Assembly: GCA_963741985.1 (NCBI GenBank)
Contig: CAVUKD010000002.1
Span: forward strand, 868,001 to 932,000
Direction: 5' to 3'
From: Cryomorpha sp963741985
GTDB lineage: Bacteria; Bacteroidota; Bacteroidia; Flavobacteriales_D; Cryomorphaceae
Length of the DNA stretch: 64,000 nt
Shown here: positions 43,622 to 52,650 of the stretch, one piece after another
How the letters are laid out: every line of letters starts with the position of its first letter
How positions within the stretch are numbered: the stretch's first letter is position 1
The notes under the pieces: model-generated
The model's input: the letters and a program-made list of their open reading frames with translations, nothing else
Databases searched by the model: none
What the model was told of the DNA's origin: nothing
Translations under genes and position numbers: made by a program

Positions 43622-44137
43622 ATGAGAGAGCAAGATACGGATGTGTACTTTTCTTTGGGTAGTAATCTAGGCCACCGGATGCATCATTTAAAATACGGCA
43701 TCGAGAGGTTAAGTGATAAATTGACTCTGGTTGAAATCTCTCCCGTATACGAAACTGAACCATGGGGATACGAAGATAACAGGTCTTATTTAAATATTGT
43801 TGCCCATTACAAAACATCGGTATCACCGAAAGCAATACTTAAGCAGACCACTAAAATCGAGGGTGATGCGGGCCGCAATTCTCATTCCACCGGTAAGGCC
43901 AAAATATACCAGGCGCGCACGCTGGATATCGATATACTTTTTTATGAAAATAAAATTTTCGAGAAATTCGGTTTAATTATTCCTCATCCCCGACTTCACT
44001 TACGTAACTTTGTCCTCATTCCTTTTGCCGATATTGCCCCCGAATTTATCCATCCATTACTCGGTCGCAGTATGGGAGAATTGAAAAAAGAATCGTTGGA
44101 TACTTCTAAAATACATTGCATTGCTGAGAGACTATAG
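43622..44137 (+). CDS. folK: HPPK: 2-amino-4-hydroxy-6-hydroxymethyldihydropteridine pyrophosphokinase
   Basis: 171 aa. Transfers pyrophosphate from ATP to the pterin in folate synthesis. Motifs: YFSLGSNLGHRMHHL, SPVYETEPWG, and ARTLDIDILFYENKIF with the Mg-binding Asp pair, then IPHPRLHLRNFVLIPF. The loop before RTLDIDIL lacks the usual RW pair, a minor variation. Overlaps the next kinase gene by 17 nt. Confidence 0.94.
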   Translation: MREQDTDVYFSLGSNLGHRMHHLKYGIERLSDKLTLVEISPVYETEPWGYEDNRSYLNIVAHYKTSVSPKAILKQTTKIEGDAGRNSHSTGKAKIYQARTLDIDILFYENKIFEKFGLIIPHPRLHLRNFVLIPFADIAPEFIHPLLGRSMGELKKESLDTSKIHCIAERL

Positions 44138-44762
44138 TTATATATCCATAGAAGGAACAATCGGTGCTGGTAAGACGACACTCGCCAGAATGCTGGCTGA
44201 ACATTACGGTGCGAGCCTTATTCTTGAGCAGTTTGAAAACAATGAGTTTTTGCCGCGATTTTATGAAAATCCAGATCGATATGCATTTCCGGTAGAATTG
44301 TCGTTTTTGGCCGAGCGCTACCAGCAAATACAAAAGCGGGAGCTGGGACCAAATCTTTTCAGTGAATTATCCATTGCCGATTATTTTTTGAGTAAGTCGC
44401 TTGTTTTTGCCGGTGTAAACCTGAAGGAAGATGAATATCGTCTGTTTCGCGAACTTTTTGATATCATGTTTCAGAGTGTTCCAAAACCCGACTTACTCGT
44501 CTATTTATATACTCCCGTCGAAAAACTTCAGGCAAATATTCAAAAACGTGGACGACGCTATGAACAAAATATTGAATCCGAATATCTCGAGCGAATTCAG
44601 AAATATTATCTCGATTTTTTACGAAAGTATTCTAACCAGTTAAAAATCATTTTGTTAGATGTGTCTGATTTAGACTTCGTTGCGAATCAAAAAGATTTTG
44701 AATCCATTATTGAAATAATTGAAAGCCCCGTTTCTAAAGGTGTTCATCATCAGATGGTTTGA
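44121..44762 (+). CDS. Deoxynucleoside kinase, second copy
   Basis: 213 aa starting at a TTG inside the end of folK; no ATG occurs before the P-loop. Motifs: EGTIGAGKTTLARML, the Glu in ILEQFENNEFLPRF, ELSIADYFLSKS in place of DRS, and IQKRGRRYEQNI (LID). Same fold as the 37.5 kb kinase, but clearly diverged, so the two probably differ in base preference. Cotranslated with folK. Confidence 0.88.
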   Translation: MLRDYSYISIEGTIGAGKTTLARMLAEHYGASLILEQFENNEFLPRFYENPDRYAFPVELSFLAERYQQIQKRELGPNLFSELSIADYFLSKSLVFAGVNLKEDEYRLFRELFDIMFQSVPKPDLLVYLYTPVEKLQANIQKRGRRYEQNIESEYLERIQKYYLDFLRKYSNQLKIILLDVSDLDFVANQKDFESIIEIIESPVSKGVHHQMV

Positions 44763-44876
44763 AATAGTAGGCCATTCGTCTAAAAGAATTGTTCTGACTT
44801 TCTGTATCTAAAAAACTATATGTATTATTGCACCTTGAAATGTACAACCAAATTACCTTTTAAAACTAACAAAAGA

Positions 44877-46583
44877 ATGAAGTTCTCGAATGTGAAAACA
44901 TTAGCCCTGGTGGCGATCATAGGCCTATCGACTGCCGCATGTGGTGGTTTAGGCAAAATGGCAAAATATGCTGAAACTGTTCAGTATGATGTCCAACCAA
45001 GTCCATTAATTGTGCGGGGAGATAGTGTGGAAGTGAATATTAATGGAAAATTTCCCGGAAAATATTTTAGCAAAAAAGCAATGGTGGAACTCACTCCTAC
45101 CCTGACTTATGCTGCGGGAAGTACTCCTTACAAAACAGTTGCCTTTCAAGGCGAAGATGCTGCTGGAAATGCTACTGTAATTCCTTATGAAAATGGGAAA
45201 AACTTTACTTATTCAGATAAAGTAGCCTATTCTCAAGATATGAAGGATTCGGAATTGATGCTGAATATTCTCGGAAAACAAGGAAGCAAAGAAAAAGCAT
45301 TCGATCCATATAAACTTGCGGATGGTGTTATTACCACTCCTTTCTTAGTAATGAGCGATGAAATGCCCATTATTGCAAAAGATCAGTTCGAGCGAACTAC
45401 GTCGCACCAAGCTGAAGCTGTAATCAACTATTTGGTAAATTCACCTGTCGTTCGATCTTCAGAACTTCGCGATGCCGATATGAAAGCCCTTGATGACATG
45501 CTTGATACGTATGGCACTAATCCGGACTACCAGTTCAAAGATGCTACTATTCTTGCGTACGCTTCTCCTGAAGGTGAGATTTCATTGAATGAGCACCTTG
45601 CAGACGAACGTGCCGAAAGCGCAATGAATGCTGTGGCACGAATGATGAAAAGCAACAAAATAGAATTTGATAAAGACACTTTCTTCAACCTGGTTCCTAA
45701 AGGTGAAGACTGGGCCGGATTCAAAGAAAAAATGGAGGCCTCTTCAATTGCTGATAAAGCGTTGATCTTACGCATTCTCGAAATGTACTCTGACGTGAAT
45801 AAGCGTGAGACTGAAATTAAAAATCTTGCAGCTACCTATACTGAAGTTGCGGAAAAAATTCTTCCTCAATTGCGTCGTTCACAGATTACTGTGAATTATG
45901 ACATCGTAGGACGATCTGATGAGGAAATCATGGCTTTGGCACGCTCTGCGAATGCGGATTCACTCAATATTGAGGAAATGCTTTACGCTGCGAGCATGAC
46001 GGACGATATGAATGAGAAAAATGCAATCTATCAGAAAGCTTCTCAAACGTATCCTGATGATTACCGTGCCTACAATAACATGGGAGTTATGAGCCTGAAG
46101 AAAAACGACTTGGTAAACGCCAAGAAAATGTTTGAAACAGCTAATACCAAACAAGATAATGCAGTAGCTAAAAATAACCTTGGCATTATCGCACGTTTGA
46201 ACGGTGACCGCAAAGGCGCTCAGAAAATGTACGAAAGTGCGTCTGGAGCCGGTAATGAAGTGAATTACAATATGGGAGTTATCAATATTATGAATGGTAA
46301 CTACGATGCTGCAGTTAACAATATGAAAGGATACAATACTTTCAATAAAGCATTGGCCCAAGTTTTAGCAGGTAACAACGAAGCGGCATTAAGCACCTTG
46401 AATCAGGCACCTGAAAAAGACACTGCAGAAGGACAATACCTGAAAGCAATAATCGGAGCGCGCATGAATGATGCATCGATGGTTTCGAATAGCCTGAAAG
46501 CTTCTTACGCACTTGACGCTTCAATGAAAGAAAAAGCAGCGAATGATCTTGAGTTTAGAAATTTCCAAAATGAAATCCAGTAA
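44877..46583 (+). CDS. TPR-containing lipoprotein
   Basis: The start is set at ATG 44877 rather than the open frame at 44820, because it gives a lipoprotein signal (MKFSNVKTLALVAIIGLSTA, then AC with Cys as lipidated residue). The N-terminal ~350 residues include a beta-rich unit and an OmpA-like stretch (ATILAYASPEGEISLNEHLA, then DERAESAMNAV). The C-terminal ~170 residues are TPR-like repeats (YRAYNNMGVMSLKKNDLVNA). Likely a periplasmic outer-membrane-linked scaffold of unknown partner. Own terminator. Confidence 0.8.
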   Translation: MKFSNVKTLALVAIIGLSTAACGGLGKMAKYAETVQYDVQPSPLIVRGDSVEVNINGKFPGKYFSKKAMVELTPTLTYAAGSTPYKTVAFQGEDAAGNATVIPYENGKNFTYSDKVAYSQDMKDSELMLNILGKQGSKEKAFDPYKLADGVITTPFLVMSDEMPIIAKDQFERTTSHQAEAVINYLVNSPVVRSSELRDADMKALDDMLDTYGTNPDYQFKDATILAYASPEGEISLNEHLADERAESAMNAVARMMKSNKIEFDKDTFFNLVPKGEDWAGFKEKMEASSIADKALILRILEMYSDVNKRETEIKNLAATYTEVAEKILPQLRRSQITVNYDIVGRSDEEIMALARSANADSLNIEEMLYAASMTDDMNEKNAIYQKASQTYPDDYRAYNNMGVMSLKKNDLVNAKKMFETANTKQDNAVAKNNLGIIARLNGDRKGAQKMYESASGAGNEVNYNMGVINIMNGNYDAAVNNMKGYNTFNKALAQVLAGNNEAALSTLNQAPEKDTAEGQYLKAIIGARMNDASMVSNSLKASYALDASMKEKAANDLEFRNFQNEIQ

Positions 46584-46612
46584 ATCGGATTCATTTGAAA
46601 AATGAATTGAAG

Positions 46613-46643
46613 AGCCTGTTCCTTTTGGAGCAGGCTTTTTTTT
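46613..46643 (+). terminator. Terminator of the TPR lipoprotein gene
   Basis: Stem AGCCTGTTCC / GGAGCAGGCT, loop TTTT, then a T run. Confidence 0.88.
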
Positions 46644-47334
46644 ATGTAGTAAATCGTGATTCCTTAAAATCCAAATCAGGAATTGATCAATAGCTCATTC
46701 TCCCTCACCTATTGCCTAATTGAAAAAAGAGAAATAGAATTACCATATCCGTCCCTAGCACATTTCGCTGGCCGAACATGCTAATTGAGAAGACCTGTAA
46801 GGTTTATAAACAAGGCGAAGAATCTCAGCACCGACGCAAGCCACCTGAGAGGTAAGGAGCTTGCGCCCGTTTCCTTTTGTGGTGATGTGAATGTATGGCT
46901 TCCAAAAGGTAAAATGAGACTTCACTCACCATCGAAAATATCAAATTACTACATCACCAATTAGTACAAGTCTATCTTTCATGGGATATAATAAATTTTT
47001 TCCAAACAAGTAATGAGGTTCACTAGTTTGCACTCTTTAAAGAAACGAATGCGGGAACCCCGCCTGATATCCTTTCTCAGTTCTCTCCGGTGTGTGCCAC
47101 CAATCGACAAAGGAAAGCGTAACATGCCTTATTACGCGAATATCGAATTTCGCGAAAAAAACGATCAAAAAATATACCTCAACTAAAAAATTTATTACCC
47201 CTTACTTCCCCTTGAAATGTGGTTCACAAAGCAGAAGGAATCCGCGTTATTAAAAGGTAGCCGACTACAGCCACAGAAATAGCTAATTCAGAACTACCTG
47301 TTGGAAAACTATAGAATGTGATGGCTGACTAAAA
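46644..47334. other. Large intergenic region with hairpins, no ORF supported
   Basis: Nearly 700 nt between convergent genes. It contains a structured spot at about 46832-46864 (CGCAAGC / GCTTGCG enclosing CACCT / AGGT) and a small hairpin GCGGGAACCCCGC near 47052. I do not recognise a known RNA (not RNase P, tmRNA or SRP by eye). Possibly an unannotated small RNA or decayed DNA. Confidence 0.4.
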
Positions 47335-48306
47335 TTAGAATACGGCTCTTCTTCTTCGCCGTTTTATTGTTCGACCCTTACCACGTTTATATCCGCTGTG
47401 GATTTTATAATACGCATTAAAGGTAAAAGTAAAATAGGCGTCATTATCTGAAGGGTCGCCGCGCTGGGCACCGGTAAAAGTGGAATTTAACGGGATTTCA
47501 TTTCCACTTTCATCCACGTAATAGCCCAGACTCGGATCGGCAAAATGTGCGGCAAGTTCTCCCTGCGTTTGTGCGATAAGGTCATTGTCGTAATACACCG
47601 TACTCACATCGTCCATATAATCTGTGAAAGTAATCCGGTGCACCAATTCTGCACCAATCGTCCATTCCTGGTTCAACTCATAACGGAATCCGATTCCCAA
47701 AGGAATCACAACCGTAAAAAGCGAGTACTGAGAGGGGCCACCCTCCTGTTTCTGACCCTCGGTGCCATAAGGACGAAGTGCATACCACTGACCGTCAAAA
47801 TTTCCCTTCGGATTAAACCGTGCGCCTCCCAATCCAGCAGATAGGTAAAATGCCGAGCTGTGGTTACGGGCAGTTGCGACCCTATTGTACCGGGTTTTGT
47901 TTGAAAACTGAACAACTTCAAATTCCACCTGACCGGTCAATTCAAAGACCGAAGATCGAAAAGACAGATTCCGGTTACGGCGAAATATTTCTTCTGTGAG
48001 TGCGTCATTTCCTCCGATAATGCTATAGTTAAACTGAGCTTTCGCGTAAAGCCTGGTTGCGAACTGGTATCGATAATTTATAAAAAGTGCTGGTCGGGTT
48101 TGCGACCATTCGAGATCATAAATAAAATCTGACCCAACCTGATTCCGACCACCTAATTCTCCCAAAAAATTGGACACTCCAAGACCAAAACCAATGGATT
48201 GCTTTTGCGTCTTCCAAAAAGTATTTTGTCCATTGAAATATTGTGCGGATGCCGCCGATGAAAGGAAAATCATCAGAATTATGCTGATTCTGCTTAATGT
48301 CTTCAT
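47335..48306 (-). CDS. DUF6089 family outer membrane beta-barrel protein
   Basis: 323 aa from ATG 48306, chosen because it gives a signal peptide (MKTLSRISIILMIFLSSAAS); the upstream 22 codons lack one. The mature part begins NTFWKTQKQSIGFGLGVSNF, then FLGELGG, a typical DUF6089 opening, with beta-barrel strands and an unusual Arg/Lys-rich C-terminus (TIKRRRRRAVF). Outer membrane protein, role unknown. Follows the SpoU methyltransferase gene by 65 nt. Confidence 0.82.
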   Translation of the reverse strand: MKTLSRISIILMIFLSSAASAQYFNGQNTFWKTQKQSIGFGLGVSNFLGELGGRNQVGSDFIYDLEWSQTRPALFINYRYQFATRLYAKAQFNYSIIGGNDALTEEIFRRNRNLSFRSSVFELTGQVEFEVVQFSNKTRYNRVATARNHSSAFYLSAGLGGARFNPKGNFDGQWYALRPYGTEGQKQEGGPSQYSLFTVVIPLGIGFRYELNQEWTIGAELVHRITFTDYMDDVSTVYYDNDLIAQTQGELAAHFADPSLGYYVDESGNEIPLNSTFTGAQRGDPSDNDAYFTFTFNAYYKIHSGYKRGKGRTIKRRRRRAVF

Positions 48307-48371
48307 GTAAAATTTACTCAGCCTTAGGTATTTTTGAGAAACGAAAGATACAAAAATCATCCATTCAGTCA

Positions 48372-48908
48372 TCAGGTATAATGAAATCCCTTAGCAAATT
48401 CCCAAATAACAATACCAGCGCATACGGAAATATTCAAAGAATGTTTGCTCCCATACTGAGGAATTTCAATAGAACCATCCACGCTATCAATCACTTTCTG
48501 ATCAACCCCATTCACTTCATTGCCAAAAATAAAAGCTGTTTCCCGGTTGTAATCCAGTGGGAAATCAATGAGGGATTCTGATTTTTGGGTTTGCTCAACG
48601 GCAAAAATAAGCACTCCTGAGTCTTTAAGTCTGCTTATTGCTTCCTGAGTATATTCATAATATTCCCATTCTACCGTTTCAGTTGCTCCGAGCGCTGTTT
48701 TTTGAATTTCCCTGTGAGGCGGTTTTGCAGAAATTCCACAAATATGAATCTTAGCGCAGCGAAAAGCATCCATTGTGCGAAAAACCGAACCCACATTTTG
48801 GGCACTTCTTATATTATCCAAAATGATGTGTAGCGGCGCTTTTGAGGAGGCCTTAAAGGCAAGTTCACTGAGCCTTCCAAGCTCTTCATTTTTGGTTTTA
48901 ATGTTCAT
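48372..48908 (-). CDS. SpoU/TrmH family RNA 2'-O-methyltransferase
   Basis: 178 aa SPOUT-fold enzyme. Motif 1 in LDNIRSAQNVGSVFRTMDAF, motif 2 in AFIFGNEVNGVD, motif 3 in SLNISVCAGIVIWEF, forming the knotted SAM site. Likely methylates a tRNA or rRNA ribose. The exact target cannot be assigned. Divergent from mutS. Confidence 0.9.
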   Translation of the reverse strand: MNIKTKNEELGRLSELAFKASSKAPLHIILDNIRSAQNVGSVFRTMDAFRCAKIHICGISAKPPHREIQKTALGATETVEWEYYEYTQEAISRLKDSGVLIFAVEQTQKSESLIDFPLDYNRETAFIFGNEVNGVDQKVIDSVDGSIEIPQYGSKHSLNISVCAGIVIWEFAKGFHYT

Positions 48909-48927
48909 AAGAATTGAAAACTGGGTG

Positions 48928-48935
48928 CAAATATA
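48928..48935 (-). promoter_or_regulatory. Probable -7 element of the SpoU gene promoter
   Basis: Minus-strand TATATTTG matches TAnnTTTG, 19 nt before the SpoU ATG. Confidence 0.5.
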
Positions 48936-49027
48936 ATTTTAAAGCCAATAGAGATGTGGTATTTTCGTTTCCCATCTCTTTTATAAGAGAAAAACAGTAC
49001 ATTAATCTCAGAGAGGAATTAACAAAT

Positions 49028-51667
49028 TTGACCGTATTGGAAACCAAGAAAAAGAAGAAGAAAAATCACGTTGCATCGAGCGAAACCCCACTCATGAAGC
49101 AATACTTAGGGATCAAGGCCAAATATCCGGATGCCCTTTTGCTTTTTCGCGTAGGTGATTTTTACGAGACTTTTAGCCAGGACGCCGTTAAAGCTGCTAA
49201 TGTGCTTGGGATTGTACTCACGAAACGTAAAAACGGAACCGCTTCGCACGTGGAACTGGCAGGATTTCCACACCATTCGCTTGATATGTATCTGCCCAAG
49301 CTGGTGCGCGCGGGTTACCGGGTGGCGATTTGCGACCAGCTGGAAGATCCAAAGCTTACAAAAACCATCGTAAAAAGAGGAGTTACCGAATTAGTTACGC
49401 CTGGCGTGGCCTACAACGATAATGTACTCGATCACAAAACGAATAATTTTCTGGCAGCTGTTCACTTCACCAAAGACAGAGCCGGACTCTCACTTCTCGA
49501 TATCTCCACAGGAGAGTTTCTTACCGCCGAAGGTACTATGCCCTATATCGAAAAGCTTATGCAGAGCTTTAAGCCGAGCGAGGTGCTTTTTCAACGTCAT
49601 TTTGAAGATCGTTTTCTCTCAGTTTTCGGTGGAAAATTTCACACTTTTCGTCTTGACGATTGGGTTTTTACGGAAGAATTTGCCTACGATAAACTTCTGG
49701 GCCACTTCAAAACCAAATCTTTAAAAGGTTTTGGAGTCGAAGAGATGAATCTTGGTGTTGTGGCTTGCGGAGCTGTTTTGCAATATCTTTCAGATACACA
49801 TCACGAAAAACTCAGCCATATTTCCCGCTTGCGACGTATCGAAGAAGACAATTATGTGTGGCTCGACCGATTCACCATCCGTAATTTAGAGCTGATTTCG
49901 GCCATTGGGGATGGAGCTACTTCGCTATTGCAGATTATCGATCGCACGATTTCTCCGATGGGAAGCCGTTTATTAAAGCGTTGGCTTGTGCTTCCGCTAA
50001 AAACCCGTGAATCAATCGTTCAGCGCCATGAGGCGGTTGAATACTTCTTAAAAAACCAAGGTGTTTCTGAATCGGTTGCTAAGAATATAGAGCAAATCGG
50101 TGATGTGGAAAGGCTTATTTCAAAAGTAGCTGTAGCCCGCATTAATCCGAGGGAAGTACTGCAACTTTGTCGCGCTTTGAATGCTATGATTCCTATTCAG
50201 GAAATTCTACAGAAATCGGGAAATAAAACATTGCAATACATTGCCGAACAGCTTAACCCCTGCAAAAGTGTTATCGAACGAATTCAAAATGAAATTCAAG
50301 AAGATGCTCCGGTTCAACTGGCAAAAGGAAATGTAATTGCACCTGGTGTAAATGAAGAACTGGACGACTTGAGGTCGATAAAAACAAAAGGTAAAGATCG
50401 GTTGCTTGAAATACAGGAGCGCGAAACGGAACGTACCGGAATATCCTCGCTCAAGGTCGCTTTTAATAATGTTTTTGGATATTATCTCGAAGTTCGCAAC
50501 ACCCACAAAGACAAGGTTCCTGAAGACTGGATGCGCAAACAAACATTGGTAAATGCCGAGCGATACATTACTGAAGAACTGAAGGTTTATGAGGAAAAAA
50601 TTCTTGGTGCCGAGGAACGTATTCAGGCACTTGAATCACAAATTTATTCGGATCTCATCGTGAGCCTGTCCAGCTTTATTGAGCCGATTCAACTCAATGC
50701 CCGCCGGATAGCACAATTGGATTGTTTGCTTTCATTTGCTCAAATTGCGAAAGAACATAACTATGTGCGGCCCCAAATCAATGAAAGCCAAGACTTAGAT
50801 ATCAGAGATGGCCGCCATCCGGTTATTGAACAGCAACTTCCTATTGGCGAAAGCTATGTGGCAAATGATGTGATTCTAAATAAATCGAACCAGCAAATTA
50901 TGATGATTACCGGGCCGAACATGGCCGGGAAATCAGCTTTGCTGCGACAGACTGCCTTGATTGTCATAATGGCTCAAATGGGCTCTTATGTACCGGCATC
51001 ATCAGCCAAAATTGGTTTGGTTGATAAAGTCTTTACCCGGGTGGGTGCGAGCGATAATATCTCTTCGGGAGAATCTACATTCATGGTAGAAATGAACGAA
51101 ACGGCGAGTATCCTAAACAATCTCTCCGAAAGAAGTCTCGTTCTACTCGATGAAATAGGCCGCGGAACAAGCACCTACGATGGCATTTCAATTGCTTGGG
51201 CGATCACGGAATACATTCACGAAAATAAAAAGGCACGAGCCAAAACACTTTTTGCAACCCATTACCATGAATTGAATGAAATGGCTGCCCTCTTCAAACG
51301 CATTAAGAATTTTAATGTGAGTGTAAAAGAGGTTGAAAACCGGGTCATTTTTCTGCGAAAGCTAAAAGCCGGAGGAAGCGAACACAGTTTTGGTATCCAT
51401 GTGGCACAAATGGCCGGAATGCCGCCTGTGGTAGTTTCCAGAGCCGCGCAAATAATGAAGCGGTTGGAAAAATCGCATTCGGGTGAAAAGCTAAATGCCG
51501 GTGGGAAATCCGGAGGAAAGGAAGATTTACAGCTGAGTTTTTTCAAATTGGATGATCCGATTCTCGAAAATATACGCGATGAAATTGCAGGAATAGACAT
51601 TAATGCCCTCACACCGGTAGAAGCGCTGATGAAATTGAACGAAATAAAAAAAATGACCGGTAAATAA
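49028..51667 (+). CDS. mutS: DNA mismatch repair protein MutS
   Basis: About 880 aa. Recognises mismatches and starts repair. N-terminal mismatch-binding domain with FRVGDFYETF (Phe-x-Glu), connector and lever domains, and the ATPase with Walker A GPNMAGKSALLRQ and ERSLVLLDEIGRGTSTYDG, then FATHYHEL. The open frame reaches back to a TTG at 48914, but that runs through the divergent promoter. TTG 49028 or 49037 gives a leader TVLETKKKKKKNHV before TPLMKQYLGIKAKYPDA, as in homologues. Confidence 0.95.
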   Translation: MTVLETKKKKKKNHVASSETPLMKQYLGIKAKYPDALLLFRVGDFYETFSQDAVKAANVLGIVLTKRKNGTASHVELAGFPHHSLDMYLPKLVRAGYRVAICDQLEDPKLTKTIVKRGVTELVTPGVAYNDNVLDHKTNNFLAAVHFTKDRAGLSLLDISTGEFLTAEGTMPYIEKLMQSFKPSEVLFQRHFEDRFLSVFGGKFHTFRLDDWVFTEEFAYDKLLGHFKTKSLKGFGVEEMNLGVVACGAVLQYLSDTHHEKLSHISRLRRIEEDNYVWLDRFTIRNLELISAIGDGATSLLQIIDRTISPMGSRLLKRWLVLPLKTRESIVQRHEAVEYFLKNQGVSESVAKNIEQIGDVERLISKVAVARINPREVLQLCRALNAMIPIQEILQKSGNKTLQYIAEQLNPCKSVIERIQNEIQEDAPVQLAKGNVIAPGVNEELDDLRSIKTKGKDRLLEIQERETERTGISSLKVAFNNVFGYYLEVRNTHKDKVPEDWMRKQTLVNAERYITEELKVYEEKILGAEERIQALESQIYSDLIVSLSSFIEPIQLNARRIAQLDCLLSFAQIAKEHNYVRPQINESQDLDIRDGRHPVIEQQLPIGESYVANDVILNKSNQQIMMITGPNMAGKSALLRQTALIVIMAQMGSYVPASSAKIGLVDKVFTRVGASDNISSGESTFMVEMNETASILNNLSERSLVLLDEIGRGTSTYDGISIAWAITEYIHENKKARAKTLFATHYHELNEMAALFKRIKNFNVSVKEVENRVIFLRKLKAGGSEHSFGIHVAQMAGMPPVVVSRAAQIMKRLEKSHSGEKLNAGGKSGGKEDLQLSFFKLDDPILENIRDEIAGIDINALTPVEALMKLNEIKKMTGK

Positions 51668-51679
51668 TGGCTTAATTTT

Positions 51680-51708
51680 TTGCCAATTCAATATAATGGT
51701 TAATTTTG
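51680..51708 (+). promoter_or_regulatory. Promoter of tRNA-Gly
   Basis: TTG at 51680-51682, 18-nt spacer, TAATTTTG at 51701-51708; the tRNA starts 12 nt later. Confidence 0.75.
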
Positions 51709-51720
51709 CCAACTCAAATT

Positions 51721-51793
<73 letters not shown>

Positions 51794-51804
51794 CAAGAAA
51801 AATG

Positions 51805-51829
51805 CCCCCAAGGAATTGGGGGTTTTTTT
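51805..51829 (+). terminator. Terminator of tRNA-Gly
   Basis: Perfect stem CCCCCAA / TTGGGGG with loop GGAA and a T7 run. Confidence 0.9.
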
Positions 51830-51953
51830 ATGAGAGAATTTTTGCTGAGCTCACTCAAAGAAAGAATTCTCCCATAAAAAAATCAAGCGCGAAGCAATTG
51901 GAGGGTTTCTCCTGAAGCCTCCTTTTAAGGATCAATCGCCTGTTTAGGTGATT

Positions 51954-51972
51954 AATCCCGTATCCCACTCAA
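51954..51972 (+). repeat. Degenerate copy of the tRNA-Gly 3' end
   Basis: AATCCCGTATCCCACTCAA differs at two positions from AATCCCGTCTCCCGCTCAA at the 3' end of the tRNA (51778-51796), and like it is followed by a terminator hairpin. Decayed tRNA copy or old attachment-site scar. Confidence 0.6.
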
Positions 51973-51977
51973 TTTTA

Positions 51978-52008
51978 AAATCCCATGGATTATTCCAAGG
52001 GATTTTTT
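51978..52008 (+). terminator. Terminator following the tRNA-Gly remnant
   Basis: AAATCCCATGG / CCAAGGGATTT with one mismatch and loop ATTATT, then T run. Confidence 0.65.
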
Positions 52009-52071
52009 GTGTTACCTGCTGTGCACTCTAGTATAAAAAAACCATACTAATCCATCGGTACTCAATCTTGT

Positions 52072-52095
52072 AAAAAAAGGGGCTTCCCAGCCCCT
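52072..52095 (-). terminator. Terminator at the end of the dcw/yqeY operon
   Basis: Stem AGGGGC / GCCCCT; on the minus strand seven T follow. It sits 29 nt past the yqeY stop. Confidence 0.8.
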
Positions 52096-52123
52096 CTTCT
52101 AAATCCAAAATCCAATTTCATTC

Positions 52124-52576
52124 TCAACTTCCCGCGAGTTTCTTCTTCACCAAATCGGCAATTACTTTACCATCTGCTTTTCCGGCCATACGTCCAGAAG
52201 CCTGCCCCATAACTTTGCCCATATCTTTCATTCCTTCTGCACCGGTGCTTGCAATGATTTCATTGATTGTTGTTTCAATCTCCGATTCAGACATCTGCTT
52301 TGGTAAAAAATCTTCGATTACTCCCGCTTGAAAATCTTCATCTTTGGCAAGATCCTCACGACCCTGTTCATGATAAATCGCTGAAGATTCCTTACGCTGC
52401 TTGTGCATACGTGTCAAAATCTGCATTTCAACTCTTTCATCAAGCTCTTTCTCAGTACCTTTTGACATTTCCAAAAGCAATGCTGCCTTTATAGCTCGCA
52501 ATGCTTCCAGTTTGTCTTTTTCTCTACTACGCATGGCATCTTTTATGCCTTCGTTTATTTTATCAGTTAATCCCAT
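52124..52576 (-). CDS. GatB/YqeY domain protein
   Basis: 150 aa all-helical YqeY family: EGIKDAMRSREKDKLEALRA, LLLEMSKGTEKELDE, and the C-terminal SGRMAGKADGKVIADLVKKK tail shared with GatB. Possibly a tRNA-related or amidotransferase-like accessory protein. Last gene of the cell-division operon, separated from ftsZ by a palindromic repeat. Confidence 0.93.
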   Translation of the reverse strand: MGLTDKINEGIKDAMRSREKDKLEALRAIKAALLLEMSKGTEKELDERVEMQILTRMHKQRKESSAIYHEQGREDLAKDEDFQAGVIEDFLPKQMSESEIETTINEIIASTGAEGMKDMGKVMGQASGRMAGKADGKVIADLVKKKLAGS

Positions 52577-52608
52577 GATTCGTAATATTTACCTCAAAGG
52601 TAATGCTT

Positions 52609-52649
52609 CGCGATGAATCGCATGAAGCTCCGCGATGAATCGCGGAGCT
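52609..52649. repeat. Palindromic REP-like repeat after ftsZ
   Basis: 52626-52649 forms a perfect 24-nt palindrome-like hairpin AGCTCCGCGAT-GA-ATCGCGGAGCT, one base after the ftsZ stop. A partial copy CGCGATGAATCGC lies just beside it (52609-52621). No T run follows, so it is more likely an mRNA-stabilising or REP-type element than a terminator. Confidence 0.7.
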
Positions 52650-52650
52650 A

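Noticed and set aside
46832..46864. Possible RNase P, SRP or tmRNA in the 46.6-47.3 kb gap
   Set aside because: None of the conserved core sequences of these RNAs could be seen; kept only as an unidentified structured segment.
48914..49027. N-terminal extension of mutS to the first TTG
   Set aside because: Runs through the divergent promoter region and has no counterpart in MutS proteins.
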